17,562 nt of DNA from SLRI01 sp964528705 (GTDB lineage: Bacteria > Pseudomonadota > Alphaproteobacteria > Geminicoccales > Geminicoccaceae), in assembly GCA_964528705.1 (NCBI GenBank), contig CAZGUW010000077.1, positions 1 through 17,562 of the forward strand. The letters run 5' to 3'. The notes under the pieces are model-generated. The model was not told the origin of the DNA. It was given only the letters and a program-made list of their open reading frames with translations, and made no database searches. Positions 14,996-17,562 of the stretch are shown here, piece after piece. The position numbers and the translations under genes are program-made. Positions within the stretch are counted from its first letter, which is position 1; every line of letters begins with the position of its first letter.

Positions 14996-15789
14996 GCGCG
15001 CCGATGATCGAGGTCGAGGACCTCGACGTCACCTTCGGCACGGGCCGGCAGCAGGTCGCCGCGGTCCGGGGCGTGAGCTTCACCGTCGAGGCGCGGAGCA
15101 GCTTCGGCCTGGTCGGCGAGAGCGGCTCCGGCAAGTCCACGATCCTGCGCGTCCTCTCCGGCCTCAACCCCGCCTGGACGGGCACGGTCCGCATCGCCGG
15201 CATGGCCCTCGTCAGGAAGCCGTCGCTCGCCTTCTACAAGCGCGTGCAGATGGTCTTCCAGGACCCCTTCGGCTCGCTCCACCCGCGCCGCACCATCGAC
15301 GCCACCCTGCGCGAGCCCCTGGCCATCCATCGTCTGGGCGGTGCCGAGGCGCGGATCGGCCGGGCGCTCGACGAGGTCCGCCTCGGCCCCGAGTTCCGCT
15401 ACCGCTTCCCGCACCAGCTCTCCGGCGGCCAGCGCCAGCGCGTGGCGATCGCCCGCGCCCTGATCCTCGAGCCCGAGCTCTTGCTGCTCGACGAGCCGAC
15501 CTCGGCCCTCGACGTCTCGATCCAGGCCGAGATCATCAACCTCCTGAACGAGCTGCGTCGCAGCCGCGGCCTGACCTACCTCTTCGTCAGCCACGATCTC
15601 GGCGTGGTCGCGCATATCTGCGACCGGCTCGCCATCATGCGCCGCGGCGCCATCGTGGAGAGCGTGGCCGGCGACGCGCTCGCCGAGGGTCGGCTCGAGC
15701 AGCCCTACAGCCGCCAGCTCCACCTCGCGAGCCAGGGCTATGACCGGGCCGTCATCGATGCGATGGAGGCGGCCCCGCAGACGGGTTGA
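14992..15789 (+). CDS. ABC transporter ATPase, DppF/OppF type
   Basis: This 265-residue protein is the second ATPase of the importer. Motifs are Walker A GESGSGKST (42-50), Q-loop MVFQDPFGSLHPR (the DppF/OppF form), signature LSGGQRQR (143-150), Walker B LLLLDE (163-168) and H-loop FVSHD. It lacks most of the C-terminal oligopeptide domain, like its partner. Two starts are possible. TTG at 14992 overlaps the upstream stop as TTGA, giving MSAPMIEVEDL. ATG at 15004 removes only four residues. I chose the coupled TTG, because the overlap imitates the ATGA junctions seen elsewhere, but the choice is not decisive. This is the last gene of the transporter operon. Confidence 0.9.
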   Translation: MSAPMIEVEDLDVTFGTGRQQVAAVRGVSFTVEARSSFGLVGESGSGKSTILRVLSGLNPAWTGTVRIAGMALVRKPSLAFYKRVQMVFQDPFGSLHPRRTIDATLREPLAIHRLGGAEARIGRALDEVRLGPEFRYRFPHQLSGGQRQRVAIARALILEPELLLLDEPTSALDVSIQAEIINLLNELRRSRGLTYLFVSHDLGVVAHICDRLAIMRRGAIVESVAGDALAEGRLEQPYSRQLHLASQGYDRAVIDAMEAAPQTG

Positions 15790-15849
15790 CCGGTGGTTGC
15801 GGCGAATGGCTGCAATGGCGGGTTGTGGGTCGCGGGCACGGGTGCGGGC

Positions 15850-15858
15850 TAGTATAAG
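15850..15858 (+). promoter_or_regulatory. Possible -10 region upstream of phaA
   Basis: TAGTATAAG is the only AT-rich, -10-like element in the 145-bp gap before phaA, and it sits about 77 bp before the start codon. A TTGTGG at 15823-15828 could be a -35 box but is 21 bp from TAGTAT, too far for a standard promoter. The transporter operon therefore probably does not run straight into phaA, but the promoter is only tentative. Confidence 0.3.
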
Positions 15859-15916
15859 GCGGCCACGCAACAAACTTGCCGCTCCGGCCAACAAGCAATC
15901 AGGTCGGGCAGCAAGC

Positions 15917-15924
15917 AAAGGGAG
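15917..15924 (+). promoter_or_regulatory. Ribosome binding site of phaA
   Basis: AAAGGGAG lies 10 nt before the ATG at 15935. It decides the start against the longer in-frame reading from 15740, whose first 65 residues are Arg-rich, overlap the ATPase gene and look non-coding. Confidence 0.7.
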
Positions 15925-15934
15925 AACGACCAGC

Positions 15935-17110
15935 ATGACCGATGTCGTCATCGTTGCCGCGGGCAGGACCGCGATCGGCAGCTTCAGCGGCGGACTGAGC
16001 AGCGTGCCGGCGCACTATCTCGGCCAGACCGCCATCTCTGCGGTGCTCGAGCGGGCCAAGGTGACGCCCGCCGAGGTGTCCGAGGTCATCCTCGGCCAGA
16101 TCCTCACCGCCGGCCAGGGCCAGAACCCGGCCCGCCAGGCCTCGGTGAACGCCGGCGTGCCGGTCGAGGTGCCGGCCTATGGTGTCAACATCCTCTGCGG
16201 CTCCGGCCTGAAGTCGGTGGCGCTCGGCGCCCAGGCGATCAGGAACGGTGACAGCACCGTCGTCGTCGCCGGCGGCCAGGAGAGCATGAGCCAGGCGCCG
16301 CATGTGGCACATCTCCGTAACGGCCAGAAAATGGGCAGCCTGGATTTCCAGGATTCCATGCTGCGTGACGGCCTGATGGACGCCTTCCACAACTATCACA
16401 TGGGCACCACGGCCGAGAACATCGCCCAGAAGTGGCAGATCACCCGCGAGGACCAGGACAAGTTCGCGGTCGCCTCGCAGAACAAGGCCGAGGCGGCGAT
16501 CACTGCCGGCAAGTTCAAGGACGAGATCATTCCGGTCACGATCAAGACCCGGAAGGGGGACGTCACCGTCGACACCGACGAGTTCCCGCGCTTCGGCGCC
16601 ACCATCGAGGGCATGGCGAAGCTGCGCCCGGCGTTCAGCAAGGAAGGCACGGTCACGGCCGGCAATGCGTCCGGCATCAATGACGGTGCCACCGCCGTCG
16701 TCCTGATGAGCGCCGAGGAAGCGAAGAAGCGCGGCCTCACCCCGCTCGCCCGCATTGCCTCCTGGGCGCAGGCGGGTGTCGACCCGTCGATCATGGGCAC
16801 CGGCCCCATTCCCGCCTCGAAGGCGGCGCTGGAGAAGGCCGGCTGGACCACGGACGACCTCGACCTCGTCGAGGCCAACGAGGCCTTCGCCGCCCAGGCC
16901 ATCGCGGTCAACCGCGAGCTCGGCTGGGACACGGACAAGGTCAACGTCAACGGCGGCGCCATCGCACTCGGCCATCCCATCGGTGCCTCGGGGGCGCGGG
17001 TGCTCGTCACCCTGCTCCACGAGATGCAGAAGCGCGACGCCAAGAAGGGCCTCGCCACGCTCTGCATCGGCGGCGGCATGGGCATCGCCATGTGCCTCGC
17101 CCGCGACTGA
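15935..17110 (+). CDS. phaA: Acetyl-CoA acetyltransferase (beta-ketothiolase)
   Basis: This 391-residue enzyme condenses two acetyl-CoA into acetoacetyl-CoA, the first step of polyhydroxybutyrate synthesis, in the cytoplasm. All catalytic residues of biosynthetic thiolases are visible: the acyl-accepting C88 in NILCGSGLKS, H347 in GHPIGASGAR and the proton-transfer C377 in LCIGGGMG. They fall within one residue of the numbering in the well-studied Zoogloea ramigera enzyme. NASGINDGA and GGQESMSQAPH are further thiolase hallmarks. The length is normal for a tetrameric type-II thiolase. The following phaB gene supports a role in PHB synthesis rather than fatty-acid degradation. The start ATG follows AAAGGGAG with 10-nt spacing. 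Confidence 0.96.
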   Translation: MTDVVIVAAGRTAIGSFSGGLSSVPAHYLGQTAISAVLERAKVTPAEVSEVILGQILTAGQGQNPARQASVNAGVPVEVPAYGVNILCGSGLKSVALGAQAIRNGDSTVVVAGGQESMSQAPHVAHLRNGQKMGSLDFQDSMLRDGLMDAFHNYHMGTTAENIAQKWQITREDQDKFAVASQNKAEAAITAGKFKDEIIPVTIKTRKGDVTVDTDEFPRFGATIEGMAKLRPAFSKEGTVTAGNASGINDGATAVVLMSAEEAKKRGLTPLARIASWAQAGVDPSIMGTGPIPASKAALEKAGWTTDDLDLVEANEAFAAQAIAVNRELGWDTDKVNVNGGAIALGHPIGASGARVLVTLLHEMQKRDAKKGLATLCIGGGMGIAMCLARD

Positions 17111-17157
17111 GCCGGCACGCCGGCAAGTCCGCGTCACCATTTCGCAAGACATCTCCA

Positions 17158-17183
17158 GGGCCTCGCCGCGTTCGGCGGGGCCC
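17158..17183 (+). terminator. Probable Rho-independent terminator after phaA
   Basis: An 11-bp stem with one T-G wobble pairs 17158-17168 (GGGCCTCGCCG) with 17173-17183 (CGGCGGGGCCC) around a 4-nt loop. It is followed closely by ACTGGTTTCTT, a modest T-rich stretch. A weaker 5-bp hairpin (17111-17124) directly follows the phaA stop. In this GC-rich setting the long stem plus T-rich tail is a credible terminator or attenuator between phaA and phaB. Confidence 0.6.
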
Positions 17184-17255
17184 ACTGGTTTCTTGCGCCG
17201 GTTCCGGAACCATTGGCGAAGGGCCTGGCTTGGGACCGGTCCTGGCGCCGTCGAC

Positions 17256-17285
17256 TTGACAACCGGCCGGTGGCGGCGAGTCTGT
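17256..17285 (+). promoter_or_regulatory. Possible promoter upstream of phaB
   Basis: TTGACA at 17256-17261 is a perfect -35 hexamer. At 17-bp spacing the -10 would be AGTCTG (17279-17284), which is poor. The element lies between the terminator-like hairpin and the phaB ribosome site, a sensible place for a phaB promoter, and would give a short leader of about 25-30 nt. Confidence 0.4.
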
Positions 17286-17316
17286 CTGGACGAACGATTT
17301 TCAGGGAGGAACGAGA

Positions 17317-17562
17317 ATGGCAAGAGTTGCACTGGTGACGGGCGGCAGCCGCGGCATAGGGGCTGCAATCTCCGTGGCCCTCAAGGCGGCTGGCTACAAG
17401 GTCGCGGCCAACTACGCCGGCAATGACGAGGCGGCCAACAAGTTCAAGGCCGAGACGGGCATTCCCGTCTTCAAATGGTCCGTCGCCGACTATCAGGCCT
17501 GCGTCGACGGCATCGCGAAGGTCGAGGCCGAACTGGGCCCGGTCGAAGTGCTGGTAAACAAC
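17317..17562 (+). CDS. phaB: Acetoacetyl-CoA reductase, N-terminal part
   Basis: The first 82 residues of a short-chain dehydrogenase/reductase are present; the gene runs off the window's end. The Rossmann nucleotide-binding motif TGGSRGIG (8-15) directly follows the first strand (ARVALV). The visible region continues to the VLVNN strand, where the family's NNAG motif would complete just past the edge. The phrase KWSVADYQACVDGIAKVEAELGPV and the position directly after phaA favour the NADPH-dependent acetoacetyl-CoA reductase of PHB synthesis over the related FabG. The catalytic Ser-Tyr-Lys residues are beyond the window. AGGGAGGA (17303-17310) lies 6 nt before the ATG. A 206-bp gap with a hairpin and a -35 box separates it from phaA. 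Confidence 0.88.
   Translation, partial: MARVALVTGGSRGIGAAISVALKAAGYKVAANYAGNDEAANKFKAETGIPVFKWSVADYQACVDGIAKVEAELGPVEVLVNN

Noticed and set aside
15899..17368. Minus-strand open frame of 489 codons opposite phaA
   Set aside because: phaA is certain from its catalytic residues; the antisense frame has no family features.

Overview
The window is about 70% GC by eye, and every convincing gene lies on the plus strand. Tight ATGA/TTGA stop-start overlaps, Shine-Dalgarno sequences of the AGGAGG type, polyhydroxybutyrate (PHB) genes and a peptide-type ABC transporter all suggest a high-GC alphaproteobacterium. That placement rests on style and gene content only. No RNA genes, insertion sequences, CRISPR arrays or plasmid functions were seen, and no gene-free stretch exceeds about 210 bases.

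Region 1 (1-4139) is the distal part of a Bat-type locus. It holds the 3' end of a DUF4381 gene, a BatA-like von Willebrand A (VWA) membrane protein, a BatB/BatC-like fusion of a VWA domain with TPR repeats, and a BatD-like protein. These four genes are joined by three ATGA overlaps and should be translationally coupled. The MoxR ATPase and DUF58 genes that normally start such operons would lie upstream of the window. The second VWA domain has a degraded metal site.

Region 2 (4303-10447) holds five genes for envelope or exported proteins. They are an unrecognised polytopic membrane protein, a formylglycine-generating enzyme (FGE) with its catalytic cysteine pair and an apparent signal peptide, a lipoprotein with an alpha/beta-hydrolase fold, a DUF3300 protein with strongly segregated charge, and a DUF2950 protein. 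Spacing is 11 bp at three of the four junctions and 91 bp at the other. No sulfatase is present, so the FGE's client is unknown. This block is the least understood part of the window.

Region 3 (10570-15789) is a complete five-gene peptide/nickel-type (family 5) ABC importer: binding protein, two permeases and two ATPases. A 12-bp perfect inverted repeat precedes the binding-protein gene, and a 7-bp hairpin sits on its stop codon, a placement known to raise binding-protein output over the permeases. Both ATPase genes appear to start with TTG.

Region 4 (15935-17562) carries phaA (acetyl-CoA acetyltransferase) and the 5' part of phaB (acetoacetyl-CoA reductase), the first two steps of PHB synthesis. 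A terminator-like hairpin and a consensus -35 box lie between them, which suggests phaB can be transcribed on its own.
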